A model generated the notes under the pieces. It was not told the DNA's origin, did not search any database, and saw only the letters and a list, made by a program, of their open reading frames with translations. A program made the position numbers and the translations under genes. Positions 1 through 7,062 of a DNA stretch of 36,203 nt are shown here, piece by piece. The stretch's first letter is position 1. Each line of letters starts with the position of its first letter. Origin of the DNA: an uncultured bacterium (GTDB lineage Bacteria; Desulfobacterota; GWC2-55-46); the NCBI GenBank assembly GCA_905339405.1, contig CAJPGC010000049.1:1-36203 (forward strand), given 5' to 3'.

Positions 1-98
1 ACGGCAAGACCGATGAGGACTACGAAAATAAAAAACCCCAGCATAAGGGAGTAGGTTATTCTTCTGTTCCTCTTCTGCTGGGAGTAGATGTCTGTCAT
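1..98 (-). CDS. HtpX-like M48 family metallopeptidase, N-terminus only
   Basis: Only the first 32 codons are inside the window; the gene runs off the left edge. Reading leftwards from the ATG at 96-98 gives a short polar segment rich in Gln, Arg and Asn (MTDIYSQQKRNRR), then a hydrophobic stretch beginning SLMLGFFIFVV. That is the usual beginning of membrane-anchored HtpX-type zinc peptidases. The HExxH motif would lie outside the window, so the assignment rests on this N-terminus and on the position directly downstream of lemA, a very common pairing. The ribosome binding site is weak. A long palindromic element separates the gene from lemA. An unrelated small membrane protein cannot be excluded. 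Confidence 0.6.
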   Translation of the reverse strand, partial: MTDIYSQQKRNRRITYSLMLGFFIFVVLIGLA

Positions 99-109
99 TT
101 TGTTTTTGG

Positions 110-249
110 GTGCCTCTAAAACTTAGATATTTTTTCCGAGGTCGAGGAAGGGCGGAGGTTAAAAGCGGAGCATATATGACAATATGTGAGCATTTTTACA
201 TCCGCCCTGACGAAGAGATTCGGGAAAAATAACAATTTTTAGAGGCACT
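110..249. repeat. Long imperfect palindrome, copy 1, between lemA and the M48 peptidase gene
   Basis: The outer ends GTGCCTCTAAAA (from 110) and TTTTAGAGGCAC (to 248) are complementary. Inner arms follow: TTTTTTCCGAG...GGGCGGA on the left and TCCGCCCTGA...CGGGAAAAA on the right. The centre is CATATATGACAATATG. Together they make a near-continuous inverted repeat of about 140 bp. A relative with the same layout lies at 3012-3136. The element starts five bases after the lemA stop codon and could form a very long intercistronic RNA hairpin or a DNA cruciform. Confidence 0.8.
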
Positions 250-254
250 GAATA

Positions 255-812
255 TTACTTCATGCCGAGATCGACTTTGGGGGCGGCGTGCGCCGCCTCC
301 TCGGCCTGGAAGTACTCGGCCTTCTTGAACCCGAAAAGGGAGGCGATTATCATCGACGGGAATACGGATTGCTTCGTGTTGAACTGCTCCACGATATCGT
401 TGTAGAACTGGCGGGAAAAGCTTATGCGGTTCTCGGTCGAGGCCAGCTCTTCCTGGAGCTCGAGGACGTTCTTGTTGCTCTTCAAGTCCGGGTAGTTCTC
501 GAACAGCGCGAACAGGCCCCCGAGGGCCCTAGTCAGCATGCCTTCGGCAGCGGACTTGTCGTGCACGCCCTGGGCTGCAACCGCTTTTGCCCTTGCCTCT
601 ATGACCTTCGTGAGGGTGTCCCTCTCGAATTCCATCGCGCCTTTTACGGTGCTGACGAGGTTCGGTATGAGGTCATATCTCCTCTTGAGCTGGACGTCTA
701 TCTGCCGCCAGGCGTTCTCGACCTGGTTTTTGAGCCCCACGAGGCCGTTGTAGACCAGTATGGCCCAGAGTATCACTATGCCTATTACTACCAGGACGAT
801 TATAGCCGTCAT
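255..812 (-). CDS. lemA: LemA family protein
   Basis: 185 residues, the normal LemA length. An N-terminal membrane helix (about residues 3-22, IIVLVVIGIVILWAILVYN) is followed by the LemA signature NAWRQIDVQLKRRYDLIPNL and then long, charged helices predicted to lie outside the membrane. The ATG at 812 has a good Shine-Dalgarno (AGGAGGG). The stop of greA lies eight bases upstream, so greA and lemA are co-transcribed. The molecular role of LemA is not established. It is often paired with HtpX-type or TPM-domain proteins and linked to envelope quality control, and here an HtpX-like start follows downstream. No oddities within the protein. Confidence 0.93.
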   Translation of the reverse strand: MTAIIVLVVIGIVILWAILVYNGLVGLKNQVENAWRQIDVQLKRRYDLIPNLVSTVKGAMEFERDTLTKVIEARAKAVAAQGVHDKSAAEGMLTRALGGLFALFENYPDLKSNKNVLELQEELASTENRISFSRQFYNDIVEQFNTKQSVFPSMIIASLFGFKKAEYFQAEEAAHAAPKVDLGMK

Positions 813-820
813 TAACCCTC

Positions 821-1312
821 CTACCTGTCAGGTTTCCTGAAAAAGAGCTCGTGTAGCGTGAAGAGCTGGGTTACTTCGTATTCCTTCTTGCCCGCGGGCA
901 GGTCTATTACGACCTCGTCTCCGACGTTCTTGTTGAGGAGCGCCCTACCTATTGGCGAGCTTACGGATATTTTGCCGTTCCTCGGGTCGACCTCCTCGGG
1001 AGTGACGAGCTCGAATATGGTTTCATCTCCCGTGGCGAGGTCTTCGAGATGCACCTTTGAGCCGAAGCCGACCGCGTTCTTCGGCAGGTCCTCGAGCTTC
1101 AGGGAGGTAAGCGTATTTATCCTGGCCGAAAGGTGGCCCGCCCTCGCCTGCAGGAAGCTCTGCCTGTGCTTGGCCGCTTCGTACTCGGCGTTCTCGCGCA
1201 GGTCGCCGTGGGCGGCGGCCTTCTGCAGTTCCTTGGGCACGTCGACCCTCAGTTCCTTTTCGACCTTCTGAAGCTCTTCCTTGAGCTGTTTTACGATGGG
1301 AAGCTCGTGCAT
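821..1312 (-). CDS. greA: Transcription elongation factor GreA
   Basis: 163 residues. The N-terminal half (about 1-75) is the antiparallel coiled coil that enters the RNA polymerase secondary channel and carries the family signature HGDLRENAEYEAAK near residues 35-48; its acidic tip stimulates cleavage of back-tracked RNA. The C-terminal half (about 80-155) is the FKBP-like globular domain, with VHLEDLATGDE, ISVSSPIGRALLNK and GDEVVIDLPAG. The ATG at 1312 follows CAGGAG at suitable spacing. The end (LFTLHELFFRKPDR) is a few residues longer than in many GreA proteins. It sits between rlmD and lemA in the same direction with short gaps, suggesting one operon. Confidence 0.93.
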   Translation of the reverse strand: MHELPIVKQLKEELQKVEKELRVDVPKELQKAAAHGDLRENAEYEAAKHRQSFLQARAGHLSARINTLTSLKLEDLPKNAVGFGSKVHLEDLATGDETIFELVTPEEVDPRNGKISVSSPIGRALLNKNVGDEVVIDLPAGKKEYEVTQLFTLHELFFRKPDR

Positions 1313-1351
1313 GATAATCTCCTGAATCCTATTTCTAAATAAAATTGAAAT

Positions 1352-2641
1352 TTATGACCGTAACTCAAGTCCCAATATGCTCTCTATATGATATGTCTGG
1401 GGAAACATGTCGACAAGGACAGCCCTGGAGACGACGTAACCCGCGCTGGTGAGCTGGCGGACGTCACGGCCGAGGGTGGGCGGGCTGCATGAGACGTACA
1501 CAATCCTGCCCGGCTTCACCGCCGAAAGGGAATCGGCGATTTTAGGCTCTCCGCCCCTCGGAGGGTCCAATATTAACACATCGAACCCGTCTTTTTCAAG
1601 ATTTTTCAGGTTCTGTTTAAGCCATCCCGCCGCGTCTCCCTCGTGGAATACGGCGTTCCCTATCGCGTTTCTCCGGCAGTTGGCCCTTGCTTCCTCAACA
1701 GCCTGGCCGCTCGATTCGACCCCAATGACCCTGGCCGCCTTTTTTGCCGCCGGAAGGCTCAGGTTGCCGACGCCGCAGTAGAGGTCAAGGAGGCTTTCTT
1801 TTCCGGAAAGACCGGCGAACTCGGCCGTTTTGTCGACCATGGCCCTGTTCTGGGCCAGGTTGACCTGCGAGAAGACGCTTATCGGGGCTGAGAACCTGAC
1901 GCCCCCCGCCGTATAGGCGAGCCTCGTGTCGTTTGCGGATTTGACGAACCTGCCCTTGCGGGTCCTGTCCTTCTGGATCCAGAGCTCAAAACCCTTCAGG
2001 TGCCTTATCTCCTTCAGCAGGCTCTCCCATTCAAAGCCGCCCGAAGGCGCTGCAAGAATGGACAGGACCGTCCTGCCGTCGTCATCGCTGAGGCCCACCT
2101 CGAATGAATGGACCAACGGCCTGACCTTGACGCTCAAAACAGCGCGTTTAAAATCGAGGAACGTCTCGTTCACCCTGTTTTCCAGGAGCGGGCACGAGTC
2201 CATGTCAACGACCCTGTGGGAGGCAGCCTCGAAAAACCCCGCCCTGTGGCCGTCAACGTGGAAGCGCGCCCTCGCGCGGTAATTGAAAGGGCTTGGGGAA
2301 GACAGAGGGCTGTCGAACCGGACGTCATCGAGCTTGCCTATTCTCCTCAACGTCTCGTCGAGTATCTTCTGCTTCCATTCGAGCTGCGCCCCGCCGTTCA
2401 TGTGCTGAAGGGAACACCCGCCGCACCTGCCGTAAAGGGGGCAGGCAGGCTCGGCCCTTAGAGGCGAAGGCGTGATGAGCTTTACGGCCCTGCCTTCGAA
2501 GTAACCCTTCTTGTCGGCTGTAAGCTCGGCCTCTACTACGTCTCCGGGCGCGGTATACGGCACGAAAACGACCTTGCCGTCGACCCTTCCAAGCCCCTTG
2601 CCGCCGTAGACGAGGGATGTTATCTCTATTACCGTTGACAA
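1352..2641 (-). CDS. rlmD: 23S rRNA (uracil-5-)-methyltransferase, RlmD/RumA family
   Basis: 429 residues. An N-terminal TRAM-type beta domain (about 1-60) is followed by a cysteine cluster CPLYGRCGGC (about 68-77) with a further CP near residue 148, as in the iron-sulphur site of RumA proteins. The methyltransferase domain shows SAM motif I LLDLYCGVGNLSLPA, the motif LDPPRGG and the catalytic-cysteine segment YVSCSPPTLGRDV. The predicted reaction is SAM-dependent C5 methylation of uridine in 23S rRNA (U1939 in E. coli); the exact target could instead be that of RlmC or TrmA paralogues. Translation begins at a TTG (2639-2641) chosen because AAAAGGAG lies at ideal spacing. It is first in the rlmD-greA-lemA operon. 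Confidence 0.88.
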   Translation of the reverse strand: MSTVIEITSLVYGGKGLGRVDGKVVFVPYTAPGDVVEAELTADKKGYFEGRAVKLITPSPLRAEPACPLYGRCGGCSLQHMNGGAQLEWKQKILDETLRRIGKLDDVRFDSPLSSPSPFNYRARARFHVDGHRAGFFEAASHRVVDMDSCPLLENRVNETFLDFKRAVLSVKVRPLVHSFEVGLSDDDGRTVLSILAAPSGGFEWESLLKEIRHLKGFELWIQKDRTRKGRFVKSANDTRLAYTAGGVRFSAPISVFSQVNLAQNRAMVDKTAEFAGLSGKESLLDLYCGVGNLSLPAAKKAARVIGVESSGQAVEEARANCRRNAIGNAVFHEGDAAGWLKQNLKNLEKDGFDVLILDPPRGGEPKIADSLSAVKPGRIVYVSCSPPTLGRDVRQLTSAGYVVSRAVLVDMFPQTYHIESILGLELRS

Positions 2642-2669
2642 CTGAAAGCTCCTTTTCTAAATAAAAATA

Positions 2670-2690
2670 CGGGCCCGGTGACCGGACCCG
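2670..2690 (-). terminator. Hairpin with U-rich tail upstream of rlmD
   Basis: Read leftwards, GGGTCCGGT and ACCGGGCCC form a stem with one mismatch, followed by TATTTTTATTT. This resembles an intrinsic terminator, either ending transcripts that come from metH or attenuating rlmD, whose Shine-Dalgarno starts about 15 bases further on. Which role applies cannot be told from the sequence. Confidence 0.5.
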
Positions 2691-2729
2691 CATCATTGGG
2701 TAAAAAACCTCTTAGTCATTTAGAGTCAG

Positions 2730-2756
2730 AGATTCTTCGCTTCGCTCAGAATGACA
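2730..2756. repeat. Short dispersed palindrome (AGATTCTTCG...CAGAATGACA type)
   Basis: AGATTCTTCGCTTCGCTCAG followed by AATGACA. Two relatives lie at 35678-35711 and, inverted, at 35747-35783. This type of short palindrome is scattered between genes in many bacterial genomes. It sits six bases before large element copy A. Confidence 0.7.
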
Positions 2757-2762
2757 GTGCAG

Positions 2763-2990
2763 CGTTGTTGCGCGCTGCCGCGCAATCAGGCCCTTTGCCT
2801 AACTACCATGTAACGCGGCTTCCGCCGCTCTCTGTAACAGGGCTCTACGCGCTTTCCGCCTCTCCCACCAGCAAATCGCTCCCAGGCTTCCCCGTCGCGA
2901 TTCGCCCTTCCTCCCTTAGGCGTGCTCCGCATATTACGGCGCATGGGTTAGAGACAGTACAAAACAAATACTGCTTCTTTTTTGGAAAAA
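2763..2990. repeat. Large bipartite palindromic element, copy A (single-module form)
   Basis: It shares the left end TTGCGCGCTGCCGCGC and the whole first module with copies B (9549) and C (35820). The module includes the left arm GTAACAGGGC (2834-2843), inner stem GCAAATCGC (2871-2879) with GCGATTCGC (2897-2905), CTTAGGC and right arm GCATATTAC (2929-2937). A linker hairpin CAGTA/TACTG follows (2955-2973). The second, inverted module is missing. The outer arms no longer match: the left arm is of type B and the right arm resembles type C, so this copy looks chimeric or decayed. Confidence 0.8.
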
Positions 2991-3011
2991 GACACCCTTT
3001 CAGCTTATTCC

Positions 3012-3136
3012 TAAAATTGAAATTTTTTCCGAGTTCAAGGAAGGGCGGAAATGAAAAGCGCAGCATATATGATAATATGTGAGCATTTTCATTTCCGCCC
3101 TGACAAAGAAATCGGGAAAAAGGTCAATTTTTTAAA
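3012..3136. repeat. Long imperfect palindrome, copy 2, just after the metH stop
   Basis: Same architecture as 110-249: TTTTTTCCGAG, GGGCGGA, a central CATATATGATAATATG, TCCGCCCTGAC and CGGGAAAAA. The inner stem GGGCGGAAATGAAAA / TTTTCATTTCCGCCC is perfect over 15 bp. In copy 1 the same stem has a different sequence, including one two-sided (compensatory) change. It begins eight bases after the metH stop on the minus strand and could serve as a 3' RNA structure. Confidence 0.8.
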
Positions 3137-3143
3137 CCGGAAA

Positions 3144-5558
3144 TCAGGCGTTCTCCCTGACCATCCTCTTCATCTTCTCTATGGCCGAGAGCGCGTCCCC
3201 GCCGTACTGGTCGGCCCCTATCTTGTCCGAAAACTCCTGTGTGACGACGGCTCCGCCGACTATCGTAAGGGCCTTTATGCCCTTGTCCTTGAGCCTCTTT
3301 ATGACGGTGTCCATTTCCAGCACCGTCGTCGTCATGAGGGCCGAGAGGCCGACGATATCGACCTTATTCTTTTCGGCCTCCTCGACTATCCTGTCGGCCG
3401 GAACGTTCTTGCCGAGGTCCAGGACCTCGAAGCCGTGGTTCTCGAGAAGGGTCGCCACTATGTTCTTGCCGATGTCGTGTATGTCTCCCTCGACGGTCGC
3501 CAGCAGCACCTTGCCGAGCGCGGGCCCCCTCCTGCCCTTCATCTCGACCTTGAGCCGGCCAAAGGCCTTTTTCATGGTATCAGCCGAGAGCATGACCTGC
3601 GGCAGGTAGTACCTGTTCGAGGCGAAAAGACGGCCTACCTCTTCGAGGCCCGGCACGAGCGCCTCGTTGCTTATCTTCAGAGGTTCCCAGCCTTCTTTCA
3701 AAGCTTCCTCGACCAGCGAGACTATGTTCTCCTCGTCGCCGTTGATTATGGCCTGTTTGAGTCTCTCGCCTATCCCGGCCGGAGCGCATGCTGCAGCGGC
3801 CTCCTTCGAAACGGCCGGAGCCGACTCGGTCAAAGCCTGATGCCTCTTTATGTACCTCTCCGCACGGACGTCCCTGTTGAGGAGCACGAGGGAGGCGTGG
3901 TAGGCGTCCATCATCGCCTTGTTGTTCGGGTTGATGATCGCGGCGTCCAGCCCGGCCGCTATCGCCATGGTAAGGAAGTTGGAGTTTATTATCTCCCTTG
4001 CGGGCAGCCCGAACGAGATGTTACTTACCCCGAGGACGGTCGAAAGGCCGAGATTCTCCTTGACCATCCTAATGGCCTTCAAGGTCTCCATCGCGCTCAG
4101 CGGAGCGGCCGAAACAGTCATGGCGAGGCAGTCGATGACGAGGTCTTCTCTCCTCATGCCTGCCTTCAAAACCCTCTCGAGCATCTTCTCCACGACCTTG
4201 ACCCTGCCCTCGGCCGTGTCGGGGATACCCACGTCGTCGAGCGCGAGCCCCAGGACGGCCGCGCCGTATTCCTTTGCCAGCGGCAGTATCGTATCGAGTT
4301 TTTTCTCCTCGCCGCTTATGGAGTTCACCAGCGGCCTGCCGTCTACCGCGCGAAGGCCCGCGAGCACCGCCTCCGGGCTCGAAGAGTCGATAACAGCCGG
4401 GAGGATGGAGTTCTCGTTCACGGCGAAGACGGCGCGCCTCATTGAGGCCACTTCGTCTATGCCAGGCACGCCCACGTTGACGTCGAGCGCGTGGGCCCCG
4501 GCAGCCTCCTGCCCTCTCGCCTCGTTCCTTATGCCGGTCGTCTTGCCATCTTTTATCTCGGCCGCGAAAGCCTTCCTGCCCGTGGGGTTTATCCTCTCTC
4601 CTATGACTATGGCCGGAAGCGTGCCGCCGAAGAGCGTGTACGAAGTCCTCGAGGCAAGCGCGGTGAAGCCGACGGACCTCTTTCCGGCGGACGCGAGGCC
4701 CCGGAAGGCATCCCCCATCATCCTTATATGCTCGGGCGTGGTGCCGCAGCAGCCGCCCAGGACCCTTACCCCGGCCTCGACGAGCTTCGGCACGAACGCC
4801 GACATCTCCTCAGGAGAGGCCGGGAAGACCGTCTCGGTGCCCTTGAGCATCGGCAACCCGGCGTTGGGCTGCGCGATGAGCGGTATTGATACAACCTTTG
4901 ACATGGCCAGCACTGCCTTGTGTATGCCTTCTATGCCCAACGAGCAGTTCGCCCCTATGCAGTCGGCCCCGAGGGCCGCCGCCATCACCGCGAAAGATTC
5001 AGGCGGGGTGCCGAGGACCGTCCTCATTGTCTCGTCGAAGGTCATGGTGGCCACTACCGGCAGGCCGGTCGACTTTGCGCCCATTATGGCCGCTTTCATC
5101 TCCTTTATGTCCATCATCGTCTCGATGATGATGAGGTCTGCCCCGCCTTCCTTCAAGGCCTGCGCCTGCTCCGAAAATATCGCGAGCGCCTCCTCGAACG
5201 GCATGTCCCCGACGGGCTCTACGAACCTGCCCGTGGGCCCGAGCCCTCCGGCTACGAACCTCTTTTCGCCTATGGCCTCTCTGGCGCATCTGGCGGCGGC
5301 GACGTTTATGTCCCTCAGGGCCCCTTCGAGCGAATATTCCTTAAGTTTTGCCCTGTTGGCTCCGAATGTATTGGTTGTGACGATATCCGAGCCTGCCTCT
5401 ACGTAGGCGGTGTGCACTTTTTTGACCAGGCCGGGGTCTTTAAGGCAGAGCTCGTCCGGGCAGCCTCCCGGCTTCAATCCGAGCCGCTGGAGCATGGTCC
5501 CTGTGGCGCCGTCGAAGACGAGCTGCCTTTTGTTCAGTTCACGAAGAAAGTCAGGCAT
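3144..5558 (-). CDS. metH: Cobalamin-dependent methionine synthase, short form without reactivation domain
   Basis: 804 residues against roughly 1,200 in E. coli MetH. Domains in order: homocysteine S-methyltransferase domain (about 1-290; FDGATGTMLQRLGL, zinc cysteines in IGANCS and GGCCGTTPEH); methyltetrahydrofolate (pterin)-binding barrel (about 315-565; VIGERINPTGRKAF, DVNVGVPG, SISGEEKK); cobalamin cap and B12-binding domain (about 590-800; EGDIHDIGKNIVATLLENHG with the His that ligates cobalt, GLSALMTTT, IVGGAVVT). The C-terminal SAM-binding reactivation domain is absent, as in several anaerobes. It transfers methyl from methyl-THF to homocysteine. The ATG at 5558 follows AAAGGAG. I see no SAM or cobalamin riboswitch upstream. 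Use of another methyl donor by this short form is possible. Confidence 0.85.
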   Translation of the reverse strand: MPDFLRELNKRQLVFDGATGTMLQRLGLKPGGCPDELCLKDPGLVKKVHTAYVEAGSDIVTTNTFGANRAKLKEYSLEGALRDINVAAARCAREAIGEKRFVAGGLGPTGRFVEPVGDMPFEEALAIFSEQAQALKEGGADLIIIETMMDIKEMKAAIMGAKSTGLPVVATMTFDETMRTVLGTPPESFAVMAAALGADCIGANCSLGIEGIHKAVLAMSKVVSIPLIAQPNAGLPMLKGTETVFPASPEEMSAFVPKLVEAGVRVLGGCCGTTPEHIRMMGDAFRGLASAGKRSVGFTALASRTSYTLFGGTLPAIVIGERINPTGRKAFAAEIKDGKTTGIRNEARGQEAAGAHALDVNVGVPGIDEVASMRRAVFAVNENSILPAVIDSSSPEAVLAGLRAVDGRPLVNSISGEEKKLDTILPLAKEYGAAVLGLALDDVGIPDTAEGRVKVVEKMLERVLKAGMRREDLVIDCLAMTVSAAPLSAMETLKAIRMVKENLGLSTVLGVSNISFGLPAREIINSNFLTMAIAAGLDAAIINPNNKAMMDAYHASLVLLNRDVRAERYIKRHQALTESAPAVSKEAAAACAPAGIGERLKQAIINGDEENIVSLVEEALKEGWEPLKISNEALVPGLEEVGRLFASNRYYLPQVMLSADTMKKAFGRLKVEMKGRRGPALGKVLLATVEGDIHDIGKNIVATLLENHGFEVLDLGKNVPADRIVEEAEKNKVDIVGLSALMTTTVLEMDTVIKRLKDKGIKALTIVGGAVVTQEFSDKIGADQYGGDALSAIEKMKRMVRENA

Positions 5559-5582
5559 TTTTAAGCCATTCTCCTTTATGGA

Positions 5583-5698
5583 ATAAAAGGTAATTGTAAC
5601 CTTTTATCTCCGGCGGGGCAAGCGGACTTTGAAGATTTTCCGGGGCCGCTTGCGTTTTCCGAAGAAGCAAATAGAGTCAGATGATGCTTCGGAAAACG
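5583..5698. promoter_or_regulatory. Three consecutive hairpins between metH and the lipoprotein gene
   Basis: Hairpin 1 is ATAAAAGGT/ACCTTTTAT (5583-5607), close to the metH start. Hairpin 2 is CAAGCGG/CCGCTTG (5619-5652). Hairpin 3 is a 12-bp perfect stem, CGTTTTCCGAAG/CTTCGGAAAACG (5653-5698), with a 22-nt loop. Hairpin 3 ends on the first base of the GGGAGG ribosome binding site of the plus-strand gene at 5707. The first may be an operator or metH leader structure; the last two would be in the lipoprotein mRNA leader. The stems are visible; the function is inferred. Confidence 0.55.
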
Positions 5699-5706
5699 GG
5701 AGGCCG

Positions 5707-6051
5707 ATGAAAAAGGTAATTTTATCTTTCGCGCTCCTCGTCCTCGCCTCTTGCTCGAGGGAGTACCTCTTTGAGGAGCCCGGCCAGGAGGCGAAAAACG
5801 AGAAGCCCCTGTGGTGGGTGCTCCAGAAAAAGGAGACCGGGGCCAGGAGGCTTGCCTACGAGGACAGATGGTACAGCTACGAGGCGAAGTTCGAGTACAT
5901 AAGCCCGGGCGAGAACATAATGAAGAACGTGATATACGGACAGTGCCCCATCGAGAGCGCCGACTACAAGGTCATCGACAAGGAAAACAATGAAGTCGTC
6001 AGGCAAGAGACTTTAAACCAGATGCCATGCGGCCAGTGCCACAAGAGATGA
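5707..6051 (+). CDS. Small lipoprotein with a C-terminal CxxCH motif
   Basis: 114 residues from the ATG at 5707, chosen because GGGAGG lies just upstream and a signal peptide follows at once. The reading frame stays open to 5629, but that part is hairpin sequence. MKKVILSFALLVLASCS is a lipoprotein signal with lipobox LASC (acylated Cys about residue 16). The mature part is polar, with a WWVLQKKETGARRL segment and several Tyr. It ends MPCGQCHKR, in which CGQCH fits the c-type heme attachment motif; a third cysteine lies at GQCPIES. A single heme at the extreme C-terminus would be unusual, so metal binding or chance are alternatives. No family recognised. The PilZ gene follows 54 bases downstream. 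Confidence 0.72.
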   Translation: MKKVILSFALLVLASCSREYLFEEPGQEAKNEKPLWWVLQKKETGARRLAYEDRWYSYEAKFEYISPGENIMKNVIYGQCPIESADYKVIDKENNEVVRQETLNQMPCGQCHKR

Positions 6052-6105
6052 AAATACAACCGGGCCGGAAAAGATGATATACTCCGTCGAAAGGAACAAA
6101 CCCCG

Positions 6106-6783
6106 ATGAACATAAACCCGCTCGCAGCCTCCATAGACCTTCCGATAACTATCGGCACGGAACTGCTCGTCGAATTCCAGGACTTCACGCTGAGGACTAA
6201 AAGCGAGCTCGTCGGCATGAGGCACAACCAGTACCTCATCATCGTAATGCAGCACGACATGTCCGGCATAAGGCCCGACGTGCTCAAGGACAGCGAAATA
6301 ATAATCCGATACCTTTACAGGGGCTCTGTCTACGGTTTCAGGACGAACGTATTGAACCTCCTGAATTCGCCCGAGAGGCTCTTATTCCTCTCATATCCCA
6401 AGAAGATAGAGGAGTTCAGGGTCAGGAGCAGCCCGAGGTACGAATGCATACTCCCGGCGGTCACTTCCGTGGAAGGGCTGAACGGGGACACCGTCGTCAT
6501 CGACATAAGCCTGGACGGGTGCAGGTGCGTGGTCAAATCAGCGAGCCTCGAGGACGCGGAAGCCTTTTACAAGACCATGGACATAAACAGGGAAGCCGTC
6601 CTCAAGGTCCAGTTCCCGGGCACCGGCGAAAGCTACGAGCTTTCGGGCAGCATCAGGAACATAAGCAAGGACGCTGACAGGGTCGCCTTCGGCATGCTCT
6701 TCGGTCCGCTGAAGTCCGCTACAAAGAAAAGGCTCGAAGAGTTCATCGCGCTTATCTCCGAAGTGAAGAAAAAAGAACAATAA
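6106..6783 (+). CDS. YcgR-like PilZ domain protein (c-di-GMP receptor)
   Basis: 225 residues. The N-terminal part (about 1-100) resembles the YcgR-N/PilZN domain, with a GTELLVEFQ strand and a GSVYGFRTNVLN segment. The PilZ domain follows (about 102-222), with the RxxxR motif R107-SSP-R111 and the D/NxSxxG motif DISLDG at 133-138; both c-di-GMP-binding motifs are intact. Proteins of this architecture bind cyclic di-GMP and act as flagellar brakes or secretion/motility regulators. No flagellar gene or diguanylate cyclase is in the window, so the target is unknown. The start is supported by AAAGGAA about ten bases upstream. It is probably co-transcribed with the lipoprotein gene. Confidence 0.87.
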   Translation: MNINPLAASIDLPITIGTELLVEFQDFTLRTKSELVGMRHNQYLIIVMQHDMSGIRPDVLKDSEIIIRYLYRGSVYGFRTNVLNLLNSPERLLFLSYPKKIEEFRVRSSPRYECILPAVTSVEGLNGDTVVIDISLDGCRCVVKSASLEDAEAFYKTMDINREAVLKVQFPGTGESYELSGSIRNISKDADRVAFGMLFGPLKSATKKRLEEFIALISEVKKKEQ

Positions 6784-6887
6784 AGAACGATTGACTGTCG
6801 TGCCGCCCGGGCTTAAGAAACGGCCCCGCCGTCCGATATGTGAATTGGCGGGCATTACCACGGCGGACACCGGAAAGGCATGACCGA

Positions 6888-7046
6888 TTGAAGGTATTGC
6901 AGCATTATTTCAACAGCCTGCACCTGTTCTGCAGGCTGAGGGCCCTGGGCGTCAGCAAGAGGTCGGCCATACGCTTCTGCCGCGCGTGGGAAAGACTGGT
7001 CCACCCCTACCTGTACAGGCGGGAGCTGTCGAAAAAATCCGCCTGA
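6888..7046 (+). CDS. Small basic protein of unknown function (52 aa)
   Basis: The frame is also open from a GTG at 6840. I prefer the TTG at 6888 because GGAAAGG lies nine bases upstream and the sequence then starts KVLQHYFNSLHLFCRL. The product is strongly basic with a regular helical pattern (HYFNSLHLFCRLRALGVSKR, then a Trp/Tyr/Arg-rich end). I recall similar short proteins with a YFN-LH-YCRL start in deltaproteobacterial genomes but cannot name a family. It follows the PilZ gene in the same direction by about 100 bases and is followed at once by repeats. It could be spurious; frame, spacing and the motif favour a real gene. Confidence 0.5.
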   Translation: MKVLQHYFNSLHLFCRLRALGVSKRSAIRFCRAWERLVHPYLYRRELSKKSA

Positions 7047-7062
7047 AAGCCATTATCGCGAC

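Noticed and set aside
3051-5406. Long plus-strand open frames opposite metH (464 and 495 codons)
   Set aside because: metH carries every conserved family motif on the other strand. The plus-strand translations have no recognisable domain and are typical antisense frames of GC-rich codons.
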